The position numbers and the translations under genes were made by a program. Source: Candidatus Saccharimonadota bacterium (lineage in GTDB: Bacteria > Patescibacteriota > Saccharimonadia > Saccharimonadales > Saccharimonadaceae). From it: a stretch of DNA of 64,000 bases. Location: the NCBI GenBank assembly GCA_028286365.1, contig JAQBRR010000002.1, forward strand, positions 230,165 to 294,164, written 5' to 3'. The notes beneath the pieces are model-generated. The model was not told where the DNA came from. It ran no database searches and saw only the letters and a program-made list of their open reading frames with translations. Position 1 is the stretch's first letter. Every line of letters begins with the position of its first letter. This document shows, piece by piece, positions 48,700-56,530 of this stretch.

Positions 48700-50635
48700 G
48701 CCTATAGTCCTCAGCAACGGCGAACTTCACGTTGGGCTCAATAAATATGGACTAGTGCACGACTTTTACTTTCCGTACGTCGGACTCGAGAATCATTCAG
48801 CCGGACAGGAAATGCGTCACCGCGTCGGTATTTGGGTTGAGGGCGAAATAAGTTGGCTCGATAGTGACAACTCGTGGTCATTTGAGTTCTCATACCCACA
48901 TAGTGCATTAATCGGTCATACCGTCGCAACAAACAGTCGGCTGGGAATTATATTAGAGTTTGACGACTGCGTTGACGCTCAGATTAGTGCCTTTCTACGT
49001 AATATACACGTTATCAATATGCGAGATACTGAACGTGACGTGCGACTCTTTATGCATCAAGCTTTTGCGATTGGTGATTCACGCAGCAATACTGATACAG
49101 GTCAGTACCTCCCAGACAGTGACGCAATCCTACACTACCGTGGACGACGAGCTTTTATTATATCTGGTCTCTACAATGACCAGCCATTTGATCAACATAC
49201 GATTGGACTATTTGGCATTGAGGGCCACGAGGGGACGTATCGAGACGCTGATGATGGCGAGCTCAGCAATGGCGCGGTAGAGCATGGCCGTGTTGACTCG
49301 ACTTTACGCTTTCGTATGCAAATACCACCACACAGTTCTACGCGTGTTCAGTATTGGATTGCTGCTGGTCGTTCAACCAGGCTTGCCTTGTTCGTTCATA
49401 AGCAAATTCGCGAGTCAGGTGTAATCTCCCGAATTGGTGAAACAGCCAATTGGTGGCACAACTGGTTAAAGCCCGCTCAGGCAACGGCGAATCAAATTCC
49501 TGAAATATACCGTAAGACATTCATAGAAAGTGTGATGATCATAAAGTCACAGATTGATATGCGTGGTGCTGTCATCGCAAGTACAGATACGACAATGCTT
49601 AATTATTCACGCGATGCTTATGCATACTGTTGGCCACGAGACGGATCGTTTGTGCTATGGCCATTAATCCGCATGGGGTACAAGGATGAAGCGTATCGAT
49701 TCTTTGAATTTTGTAAACGCGGACTTCATCCAGATGGCTATTTAATGCATAAATATCGGGCTGATGGTGCACTTGGTAGCAGCTGGCACCCCTATGTACA
49801 TGACGGAGTTGTTGCACCACCGATTCAGGAAGACGAGACAGCACTAGTCCTCTTTGTATTCGCACAATACTACAAGATGCATCCCGACAATAATCTGCTA
49901 AAAGATTTTTATGAAGAGATGATAACACCTATGGCGGACTTCCTTGCTAGTTATATTGAAGAGGCCACTGGTTTGCCTAAGCCAAGTTATGATCTGTGGG
50001 AACAAGTGTTTCTCACTACCACCTTTACGACATCTGTCGTGTACGCAGCGTTACTCGCAGCATCAGAGATCGCAGAGAAAGCAAATGACCCCGATAATGC
50101 AGTAAAGTGGCGATCAAGCGCCGAAGACATTGCCTCGGCAGCACACAAACATCTCTATAATACCGACCGCAAGCATTTTTATAAGGGGTTGATTGTCAAG
50201 GATGGCGAAATTATCAAAGACGGTACTATTGATACATCGAGTACGTTTGGTGTCTTTATGTTCGGACTATTTGATGTATCGAGCACTGAACTAACTTCAT
50301 CAGTCGAAACTATTAAAGAGCTATTCGGAGTTAATCAGGGCGCAATCGGTCTACCTCGTTATGAAAATGATGATTATCGCCGCTCGAATCCCTCAATTAC
50401 TGGCAATAGTTGGTTCATTACCTCAATGTGGCTAGCTCAATACGAGACAGATATCGGTAATCAGTCGAGAGCATTCGAGATTCTTGAATGGGTCAGGTCG
50501 CATGCAATGAGTACCGGCATGATGTCAGAGCAGATTGATCCCGTTACAGATCAAAATATCGCACCTGCGCCTCTTACGTGGACACAAGCCGAATATGTGT
50601 CGACACTACTTGATACAATAACCGAGGAAGATTAG
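48692..50635 (+). CDS. GH15 glucoamylase/trehalase-like glycoside hydrolase
   Basis: About 647 residues. I choose ATG 48692 (MARPIVLSNGEL), inside the end of the GH57 gene, behind GGGTGG; ATG 48665 is an alternative. An N-terminal beta-sandwich (to about 280) precedes the (alpha/alpha)6 barrel with YAYCWPRDGSFVLWPL, LPKPSYDLWEQ (catalytic acid Glu) and APLTWTQAEYVSTL (catalytic base Glu). It inverts and releases beta-glucose from non-reducing ends; relatives also cut trehalose or isomaltose. No signal peptide: an intracellular role in alpha-glucan breakdown. Confidence 0.92.
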   Translation: MARPIVLSNGELHVGLNKYGLVHDFYFPYVGLENHSAGQEMRHRVGIWVEGEISWLDSDNSWSFEFSYPHSALIGHTVATNSRLGIILEFDDCVDAQISAFLRNIHVINMRDTERDVRLFMHQAFAIGDSRSNTDTGQYLPDSDAILHYRGRRAFIISGLYNDQPFDQHTIGLFGIEGHEGTYRDADDGELSNGAVEHGRVDSTLRFRMQIPPHSSTRVQYWIAAGRSTRLALFVHKQIRESGVISRIGETANWWHNWLKPAQATANQIPEIYRKTFIESVMIIKSQIDMRGAVIASTDTTMLNYSRDAYAYCWPRDGSFVLWPLIRMGYKDEAYRFFEFCKRGLHPDGYLMHKYRADGALGSSWHPYVHDGVVAPPIQEDETALVLFVFAQYYKMHPDNNLLKDFYEEMITPMADFLASYIEEATGLPKPSYDLWEQVFLTTTFTTSVVYAALLAASEIAEKANDPDNAVKWRSSAEDIASAAHKHLYNTDRKHFYKGLIVKDGEIIKDGTIDTSSTFGVFMFGLFDVSSTELTSSVETIKELFGVNQGAIGLPRYENDDYRRSNPSITGNSWFITSMWLAQYETDIGNQSRAFEILEWVRSHAMSTGMMSEQIDPVTDQNIAPAPLTWTQAEYVSTLLDTITEED

Positions 50636-50636
50636 T

Positions 50637-51362
50637 ATGTCTCCAAGATTTCATAATATCGTAAGAGTCGCAAAAGGTGCCATTCTTCGTAATAGTATTG
50701 TTAGCCGCCATCGTCGACAAGCTATTATTAAATTCACCAATAAGTTCGGCTTTGTTTATTTCGGACACGTTGATCAGCATGACGACGAACATCATATTAT
50801 ACGTGGTCTAACGGTTAGCTCGTCGCACCAGGATGAACACTACAGTGTCGGCTCATTTGAAGGCTATGATGTCAGCCTCGTTGATCGATACGATATTCTC
50901 AGTACACCTAAACAGTCCTTAAAGACTCATCGTTGGCTGATCTTCGAGATAGACCTACATAATGGTAAGGATGTCCCCCATATCTTCTTAGGTGGTCATA
51001 ACCATCAAAATTCATCGTATGCAAAGTTATTTACCTCTGTTCCATCTCTTCAGTCTGTACCGCTCGGCACATTTGGTGCTCATAGTAATGAATTCACAAG
51101 CAGGTACAGTCTATTCGCGACAGCAACACAATTTATCGAAGTTGAGCGACTATTTACAGCCGACGTGACACGGACAATTGCAGCGCATTTCTGGCCACTT
51201 GCAGTTGAAGTTTTTGAGGGTTCGCTATATGTGTATGCTGATAACCAAGTGTTGTCCGTTAGTCTCCTTGAGACAATGCTCAAGAATGGCCTCTGGTTGG
51301 CACAAAAACTTGATGAACACACCTACCCTACTGATTCCGCTGAATCGAACATTGAAGAATAA
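50637..51362 (+). CDS. Uncharacterised protein of the alpha-glucan operon
   Basis: 241 residues, starting 1 nt after the GH15 stop. N-terminal basic helix (VRVAKGAILRNSIVSRHRRQ), then mainly beta: FVYFGHVDQHDDEHHIIRGL, FEGYDVSLVDRYDIL, WLIFEIDLHNGKDVPHIFLG and FTSRYSLFATATQFIEVERL. No membrane segment and no catalytic motif I recognise. Tight coupling to three glucan enzymes suggests a glucan-binding or regulatory protein; this is inference. Confidence 0.7.
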   Translation: MSPRFHNIVRVAKGAILRNSIVSRHRRQAIIKFTNKFGFVYFGHVDQHDDEHHIIRGLTVSSSHQDEHYSVGSFEGYDVSLVDRYDILSTPKQSLKTHRWLIFEIDLHNGKDVPHIFLGGHNHQNSSYAKLFTSVPSLQSVPLGTFGAHSNEFTSRYSLFATATQFIEVERLFTADVTRTIAAHFWPLAVEVFEGSLYVYADNQVLSVSLLETMLKNGLWLAQKLDEHTYPTDSAESNIEE

Positions 51363-51446
51363 CTATATAGAATAGAGTTGAGTCTTTGAGGCCCGCTTAA
51401 TTGATAGTCAATTTGTTTGCCATAACTCTTGTAACCTTAAAATAAA

Positions 51447-51474
51447 CTGAGCAGAGGTCCGTCCTTTGCAGAGA
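51447..51474. repeat. Dispersed palindromic element, copy 2
   Basis: CTGAGCAGAGGTCCGTCCTT followed by TGCAGAGA; core GCAGAGG-TCCGT-CCTTTGC folds as a 7-bp hairpin. It is an inverted near-copy of 4977-5005. It lies in the 204-bp stretch before rpmG, which otherwise shows nothing clear. Confidence 0.5.
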
Positions 51475-51566
51475 ATAATTACGAGATAAATGCAAGTAAC
51501 CAAAAGTTTATAAGGCTACGATGTAGATGAAATAGTTGCGTGATAGAAAAAACGACGAAAGAAAGA

Positions 51567-51773
51567 TTAACCCTTGCGAGGTTTGATTTCGTTGCGGCCA
51601 AGACTCTTTTTAGTCTCGACATATAGGGCATGTGTACGAGCAATAGGATCGTACTTCTTAAGAGAAAGCTTTTCAGTAGTATTTTGAACGTTTTTAGTAG
51701 TGTAGTATGTACGGTGGCCAGAAGCCTCGCTCACAAGTCCAACTAATTTTCGTTTTGTATTCTTCTTTGGCAT
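51567..51773 (-). CDS. rpmG: 50S ribosomal protein L33
   Basis: 68 residues. The L33 core KLVGLVSEASGHRTYYTTKN, then KLSLKKYDPIARTHALYVET, is clear. The zinc-binding Cys pairs of C+ L33 are absent (Cys-free form). The C-terminus is extended by KKSLGRNEIKPRKG. TATACT (51783-51788) with TTGAAT 17 nt before it ends 9 nt before the ATG: a leaderless ribosomal-protein gene. Confidence 0.9.
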   Translation of the reverse strand: MPKKNTKRKLVGLVSEASGHRTYYTTKNVQNTTEKLSLKKYDPIARTHALYVETKKSLGRNEIKPRKG

Positions 51774-51782
51774 AACTGATAA

Positions 51783-51811
51783 AGTATACCAAACAACCTC
51801 TGATGATTCAA
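51783..51811 (-). promoter_or_regulatory. Promoter of rpmG, TTGAAT-N17-TATACT
   Basis: Minus strand -35 TTGAAT (51811-51806) and -10 TATACT (51788-51783) with 17-nt spacing; 9 nt to the start codon. Confidence 0.65.
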
Positions 51812-51827
51812 CCCCTAAGACGGCTGT

Positions 51828-52322
51828 TTAACGGAAGTTGTTAAACGCAACAGGAAAATCGAAGTCAGCACGTCTGATTAGTTGCATAGCAGCCTGTAGA
51901 TCATCCTTACTCGCCGCTGTTGCGCGAACAGCTTCTCCTTGAATCTGGGTCTTAATCTTCGGTAAGTCATCACGCAGCATTTTAGTAATCTTTTTAGCCT
52001 TATCCTGATCGAGTCCTGCTATAAATGGAATTTCCTGGGTTGCCTTAAGATTACTCGTTACAATAGTTTTAGATAGATCTAGTACTTTACTGCTTAGTTC
52101 TCTCGCTGACAATTTCTTACGTATAATGTCGACAATGCTTTCAATCTGCCAATCATTTGCACCAATGACCTTAAATCCAGTCTTATTATCCAACCAGTCA
52201 ATCTCTGCAGGCGTATTTTTAAAGTCGTAGCGACCGACTATTTCCTTCTGAACCTGCGCAAAGACATTGTTCATCTCGGCTTTGTCATATTCAGACACAA
52301 TATCAAAACTAAATGTTGCCAT
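51828..52322 (-). CDS. YajQ-family nucleotide-binding protein
   Basis: 164 residues from ATG 52322 (MATFSFDIVSEYDKAE). TATACT at 52329-52334 ends 6 nt upstream. Family blocks: VQKEIVGRYDFKNTPAEIDW, IRKKLSARELSSKVLDLS and KIKTQIQGEAVRATAASKDD, then DLQAAMQLIR and the terminal DFPVAFNNFR. YajQ proteins bind nucleic acids and c-di-GMP in some bacteria; the role here is unknown. Confidence 0.92.
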   Translation of the reverse strand: MATFSFDIVSEYDKAEMNNVFAQVQKEIVGRYDFKNTPAEIDWLDNKTGFKVIGANDWQIESIVDIIRKKLSARELSSKVLDLSKTIVTSNLKATQEIPFIAGLDQDKAKKITKMLRDDLPKIKTQIQGEAVRATAASKDDLQAAMQLIRRADFDFPVAFNNFR

Positions 52323-52395
52323 ATACCTAGTATACCAGCAGATTGATATCAACACCTTAGATATGTTAAAATCTACCAGAGTGTGAGTTAGGTAT

Positions 52396-52471
52396 GCCGC
52401 GATAGCTCAGTTGGTAGAGCGCATCCATGGTAAGGATGAGGTCCTGGGTTCGAATCCCAGTCGTGGCTCCA
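52396..52471 (+). tRNA. tRNA-Thr (anticodon GGT)
   Basis: Acceptor GCCGCGA/TCGTGGC, D-arm GCTCAGTTGGTAGAGC, anticodon stem CATCC/GGATG with loop ATGGTAA (anticodon GGT), T-arm CTGGG-TTCGAAT-CCCAG, encoded CCA. First of three clustered tRNA genes. Confidence 0.95.
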
Positions 52472-52530
52472 TGAATATACTTGAAAACAGAGGTGTTTTC
52501 GGATAAAATACATAAGTATCTAAATAGTAT

Positions 52531-52607
52531 GCCGTCTTAGCTCAGTTGGTTAGAGCAGCTGTTTTGTAAACAGCAGGTCCACGGTTCGAATCCGTGAGAC
52601 GGCTCCA
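52531..52607 (+). tRNA. tRNA-Thr (anticodon TGT)
   Basis: Acceptor GCCGTCT/AGACGGC, D-arm GCTCAGTTGGTTAGAGC, anticodon stem GCTGT/ACAGC with loop TTTGTAA (anticodon TGT), T-arm CACGG-TTCGAAT-CCGTG, encoded CCA. Confidence 0.95.
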
Positions 52608-52628
52608 TGATATTATGAGATACAGCTT

Positions 52629-52713
52629 GCTGGAATCGTGTAGTGGCAATCACGGAAGACTGTAAATCTTCTGCCGTAAGGCTTCGTAGGTTCGAGTCCT
52701 ACTTCCAGCACCA
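52629..52713 (+). tRNA. tRNA-Tyr (anticodon GTA)
   Basis: Acceptor GCTGGAA/TTCCAGC, anticodon stem GAAGA/TCTTC with loop CTGTAAA (anticodon GTA), a long variable arm (TGCCGTAAGGCTTC region), T-arm GTAGG-TTCGAGT-CCTAC, encoded CCA. The class II form is normal for bacterial tRNA-Tyr. Confidence 0.95.
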
Positions 52714-52717
52714 AATA

Positions 52718-52750
52718 AATACGCTTGTCGATTGACAGGCGTATTTTCTT
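52718..52750 (+). terminator. Terminator of the tRNA cluster
   Basis: AATACGCTTGTC (52718-52729) and GACAGGCGTATT (52734-52745), 12-bp stem with one G-U, then TTCTTATTT. It also covers the 3' end of the convergent 52749 gene. Confidence 0.85.
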
Positions 52751-53003
52751 ATTTGAATTTTAGTATACCTACTTCACGAAGTATTAAGGCAGCTTGATCA
52801 AGGCTAATTTTTTCATTTCTAATAGCATCACGTATACCAGGGTAAATATTGTCAACATATTCTCTAGATCGAACTGTTATATCCTGTCCACCGACGGCAT
52901 CTCTTGTAGCATTAAGACTGGCTGCAACGTCCTCATTATCAATATCGAGGGCATGGGTAAGAGTTCTCGATTGAGGCTTCAACTTAATTTCATTTAATTC
53001 CAT
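52749..53003 (-). CDS. Uncharacterised 84-residue protein
   Basis: Small, mostly helical protein: LTHALDIDNEDVAASLNATR, SREYVDNIYPGIRDAIRNEK and ISLDQAALILREVGILK. No known domain. It is convergent with the tRNA cluster, sharing the terminator. Nothing about function can be read from the context. Confidence 0.5.
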   Translation of the reverse strand: MELNEIKLKPQSRTLTHALDIDNEDVAASLNATRDAVGGQDITVRSREYVDNIYPGIRDAIRNEKISLDQAALILREVGILKFK

Positions 53004-53132
53004 TCCAAATACTTTAGCATATTATTGAACGACGCGCAAAACGTTGCCGAACTAATTCTTGAACCATGGGACTAAAGCGTGAAATTGAGTAAGCCATTGA
53101 CATAAGCACTTAATAGTGATAACATAATATTT

Positions 53133-53426
53133 ATGTCAAACTTTCAAGATCATGAACCAAGCCTTATGCGCGAGCCTCTTTTACCATCAGATTTAACACT
53201 AGGTGAGCGCAAAGCTATTGGGCATGCAGCGGATTTAGCTTTCGGTTTTGGTGACGAACCTCATACTGATCATAACTTAACTAGCGTCGACGCACCCATT
53301 CGGCAGCAAATAAGCGTCCCAACTATTGGTGAGCTAAACCCTAACGTACTACGTGTGCGTACTCCAAGGATGTCACTAGAACAATTTAGAGCCGAGCAAG
53401 CAAACAAACACCAATCAGGCTTGTAG
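53133..53426 (+). CDS. Uncharacterised small protein, paralogue a
   Basis: 97 residues, hydrophilic, partly disordered. It contains LTLGERKAIGHAADLAFGFG, which resembles TKREREIGNVADHMFG of the next protein, so the two may share a small motif ER(K/E)xIGxxADxxFG. The rest shows no similarity. CATAAT at 53123-53128 precedes the ATG closely. Confidence 0.5.
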   Translation: MSNFQDHEPSLMREPLLPSDLTLGERKAIGHAADLAFGFGDEPHTDHNLTSVDAPIRQQISVPTIGELNPNVLRVRTPRMSLEQFRAEQANKHQSGL

Positions 53427-53473
53427 TAAAGTTTAATTTGAAATTTACTTATAAAAGTCATATGCTATTGGGT

Positions 53474-53845
53474 ATGACTAATCTAGATATCGATTCACCG
53501 GCAGAAATATTAAATGATCAACCTCAGCACCACATTATAGAAGAAACCGAAGCAAGAATACTTGGTCTTGCAGTGGGTATCGCAGATCACAACGCCTCTA
53601 CGGAAGATGAAGCGGTAGTAATTGTACCTCGAACCAATGTAGCTGATGCATTCGAGGAGCACCTTAGGGGATTACCTTACACTAAACGGGAAAGAGAAAT
53701 AGGCAATGTTGCAGATCATATGTTTGGTCGCAATGGAGTCAGCCGTGATGTTGCTATGGAATCAGTTTTAAGAAATTATGATGAACGAGTTACATCACAA
53801 CTCGACGAGGCTGTTTCACTCGACGTGCCGTTATCTGTGGAATAA
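53474..53845 (+). CDS. Uncharacterised small protein, paralogue b
   Basis: About 123 residues from ATG 53474 (MTNLDIDSPAEIL); ATG 53438 is also in frame. Acidic; has ETEARILGLAVGIADHNA and LPYTKREREIGNVADHMFG, the latter shared with the preceding gene. Its last 56 bp overlap the 3' end of the convergent TPR gene. Function unknown. Confidence 0.5.
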   Translation: MTNLDIDSPAEILNDQPQHHIIEETEARILGLAVGIADHNASTEDEAVVIVPRTNVADAFEEHLRGLPYTKREREIGNVADHMFGRNGVSRDVAMESVLRNYDERVTSQLDEAVSLDVPLSVE

Positions 53846-54443
53846 TCATCTTCGCTGACTTCTCACGAAGGCCTTGTGACAGTTCAACTTGACCAATTCG
53901 TTCGTAAGCATCAGCCAGAATATTGAGCGTCTGTGGAATAGGATCAAGTTCAACTGCTTTTTCTAGTGCATCAATCATCTTGCGATCATTGCCGAGTTTT
54001 TCTTGTACTTTCGCATAGGCAATTTGTCGTGAAGCTAATTCGCTATCCATAGACAATGCTTGTTCGAAGGCCAGCGCTGCTTTGTCGTAATTCTCTGTTT
54101 CATAGTAAATGAGACCAACATTATGAAGGCTACTTGCACTTGGTTCCAAGGACTGTGCAATCTCAAAACATTCGATCGCGTCCTTAAATGCCTGCTGTTT
54201 GGCATAGAGAATACCTAAGCGGTTATATGCACTCGCGTTACGCTCATCGACACGCAAAATCGTCAGAAGAGCTTTCTCGGCGCGTAAATATTTACGATCC
54301 TGCAATGACTCCTGGGCAATAGTCCATAATTGATCCAATTTCTCAGATAATTTAGTCGGCAGATCAGTGACGACCTCTGCTATTGTTTGACGCTGCACAA
54401 TAGCCCAGGCGCCCAGCAATGCAATAATAATAAGACCTAACAT
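53790..54443 (-). CDS. Membrane-anchored TPR protein
   Basis: 217 residues. One N-terminal membrane helix (MLGLIIIALLGAWAIVQ), then about four tetratricopeptide repeats between residues 50 and 190: ASAYNRLGILYAKQQAFKDA, SSLHNVGLIYYETENYDKAA, RQIAYAKVQEKLGNDRKMID and QTLNILADAYERIGQVELSQ. It is likely a scaffold on the membrane; partners unknown. TATAAT at 54451-54456 ends 7 nt before the ATG. Confidence 0.85.
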   Translation of the reverse strand: MLGLIIIALLGAWAIVQRQTIAEVVTDLPTKLSEKLDQLWTIAQESLQDRKYLRAEKALLTILRVDERNASAYNRLGILYAKQQAFKDAIECFEIAQSLEPSASSLHNVGLIYYETENYDKAALAFEQALSMDSELASRQIAYAKVQEKLGNDRKMIDALEKAVELDPIPQTLNILADAYERIGQVELSQGLREKSAKMIIPQITARRVKQPRRVVM

Positions 54444-54533
54444 TAGTATTATTATAACACGACAAAGCGAGACTATCTAATAAGCTCGCTTATTTTATAC
54501 CGAGAAAGGAAGTGTTATATCCTGCATAGCAGG

Positions 54534-55364
54534 TCATACCACAAGCCGCGCTAAACAGAGGCGGATGTTGCCATTTGCTTGGATTTGTTGATAGGCATAC
54601 AGGAGGCTATCGATCTGTGCAATAAGTTCAGCTTGAGGCTTTTCACTAATACTACGTTTTAGGATGTTAGCGGCATTTGTCAGGAGTAGTAGTGCCGATT
54701 CCCTGTCGTCTTTGTATCTTGAGGCAACGACTAATTTCTTATACGTTGAAGCCTGTAATAGGTCACGTGCATCTCTTACAATCGTAGCCCTAGACTGAAA
54801 ATACGCGTCATCTGTTGTTAATCTATTAATTTCGGCTGGTAAGCCATCGGCCATAAAGAGTAATTGTGTGCGTTTTTTGTCATCTTTCACGCCTAGATCA
54901 TCAAGGAACGACTCTGTCTGCAGATGTGTAAGTGGCTGAAGGTCAAAAGCTCTCGTACGAGAGGCTACGGTCGGTAATAGCTTCGAAGGAGTATGAGTAG
55001 CCAATATGAAGTAAATGCCCTTCCCAGGCTCTTCTAGGAGCTTGAGGAAAGCATTTTGCGCAGGATGGCCCATTCGTTCGGCATAATCAATCACAATAAC
55101 GAGTTTGCCACTTTGAACAGAGCGAGTTTGATCATATAAACGGCGAATGCTATCAATACTAATAACACCTTTGTCGATATCTACTTTTTCGTCTTTCTCG
55201 GGTAGGACTGTCAGATGTACATCCCCCACTATGCTGGCAATATACTCAGCTGTCGTACTGAGACCAACACCTATCGGGCCAGTTAGTAAAATAGCCTGTG
55301 GCAAATCATTTATTAGTTGTGAGAGTGCCAAGTCGCTTGTTGGATGAAGAACAGGCTTATTCAT
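54534..55364 (-). CDS. holB: DNA polymerase III delta' subunit-like protein
   Basis: 276 residues. AAA+ fold close to clamp-loader delta': QAILLTGPIGVGLSTTAEYI (Walker-like loop with Leu instead of Lys, so no ATP hydrolysis expected), VIDYAERMGHPAQNAFLKLL, EEPGKGIYFILATHTPSKLL and ASRTRAFDL. Delta' subunits are usually inactive as ATPases, in agreement. It starts 1 nt downstream of rluA and works with DnaX (1948-3420). Confidence 0.85.
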   Translation of the reverse strand: MNKPVLHPTSDLALSQLINDLPQAILLTGPIGVGLSTTAEYIASIVGDVHLTVLPEKDEKVDIDKGVISIDSIRRLYDQTRSVQSGKLVIVIDYAERMGHPAQNAFLKLLEEPGKGIYFILATHTPSKLLPTVASRTRAFDLQPLTHLQTESFLDDLGVKDDKKRTQLLFMADGLPAEINRLTTDDAYFQSRATIVRDARDLLQASTYKKLVVASRYKDDRESALLLLTNAANILKRSISEKPQAELIAQIDSLLYAYQQIQANGNIRLCLARLVV

Positions 55365-55365
55365 G

Positions 55366-56529
55366 CTACAAAACTCCGGGGAACATGTCTGTGAATTCAG
55401 TAGGAATCGGTGCAGTGAACACTTGTCTGTTACTCGTCGGAATTGTAATTTCTAGGCTTGCTGCATGCAGATATAGCCTATCAGCGGGTTTACCATATAC
55501 TTTATCACCCATTATTGGTGTTGCGATATATTTCATATGGACGCGAAGTTGATGTGTTCGACCGGTGCGAGGTTCTAGTTTAACGAGGGCATGGCCGTCT
55601 TTTTCAGCCAAGACTTCGTACTTTGTCAGGGCCGCCTTACCCTTTACGTCAACTCGAAACGTACTCGGTGCTGATGGATTACGACCAATCGGCAGATCAA
55701 TTTGTGCTTTTGGTGACTTAGGAATGCCATCGACAACAGCAATGTACGTCTTCTTGGTCTTACGATCTGCGAATTGTTTTTGTAATAGCAGGGCCGTCTC
55801 GGTGTTACGAGCACCAATCATAACACCGCTAGTATCGCGATCAAGCCGATGAATGATGCCGGGTCGATTCGTATTCTCGTTATACGTGCTGTAGCGACCA
55901 AAGAAATCTGCAACAGTAAATTCATCATTTAATGCACCCTTGCTATGCGACAAAACGCCGACGGGTTTATTGATGACAATAACGTTATCATCGAGGTAGA
56001 TTATCGGTAGTTCACTTTCGCTAAAGTCAGTTGCATCAGGTACGGCAACGGCAATATTATCAGTCACAATAATTTCTTGCTTTGATGAAACAGCGGGCTC
56101 GCTGTTAACCGTAACATGACCGGCCTTGATATGCTTTTGCCATGTACTACGTGAGATGCCAGGGAAACGTTCGACTAGCTCTAGATCAAGACGAGTTTTT
56201 GGCGATTTAACCTCGAAGAGATAGATTTCCTTGCCATGGAATGGAATACCGTAGGTCGTCGTGTGATCTGTTGGGTTAACAACAACTTGCCCAATGATGT
56301 CCTGCTTATCTGTTCGTACTTGCTCGGTGATATATTCAACATCATCATCAGCCTCTTCGTCGAGAAGAATGTAATATTGTTGTTTAGCAAAACGGAAGCC
56401 AACAAGTGTATTCTTGGGGTTAGGATTACTGAATTTGACCATTGAGACATGTCGAGGGACGTTTTCATCACCAGCTAGCTCGAACTTGCGCAAGATTGCG
56501 ATAATATCACCGCTTGAAATCTTAACCAT
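55366..56529 (-). CDS. RluA-family pseudouridine synthase with extra N-terminal domain
   Basis: About 387 residues from ATG 56529, 1 nt after the trpS stop. Residues about 100-160 are an S4 domain (RLDLELVERFPGISRSTWQK, GHVTVNSE), and the catalytic domain follows with GIIHRLDRDTSGVMIGAR (catalytic Asp), and LEPRTGRTHQLRVHM. The first 100 residues (NPKNTLVGFRFAKQQYYILL, DDDVEYITEQVRTDKQD) are not part of the usual RluA protein and I do not recognise them. Modifies U in rRNA or tRNA; the exact site is unknown. Confidence 0.9.
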   Translation of the reverse strand: MVKISSGDIIAILRKFELAGDENVPRHVSMVKFSNPNPKNTLVGFRFAKQQYYILLDEEADDDVEYITEQVRTDKQDIIGQVVVNPTDHTTTYGIPFHGKEIYLFEVKSPKTRLDLELVERFPGISRSTWQKHIKAGHVTVNSEPAVSSKQEIIVTDNIAVAVPDATDFSESELPIIYLDDNVIVINKPVGVLSHSKGALNDEFTVADFFGRYSTYNENTNRPGIIHRLDRDTSGVMIGARNTETALLLQKQFADRKTKKTYIAVVDGIPKSPKAQIDLPIGRNPSAPSTFRVDVKGKAALTKYEVLAEKDGHALVKLEPRTGRTHQLRVHMKYIATPIMGDKVYGKPADRLYLHAASLEITIPTSNRQVFTAPIPTEFTDMFPGVL

Positions 56530-56530
56530 G

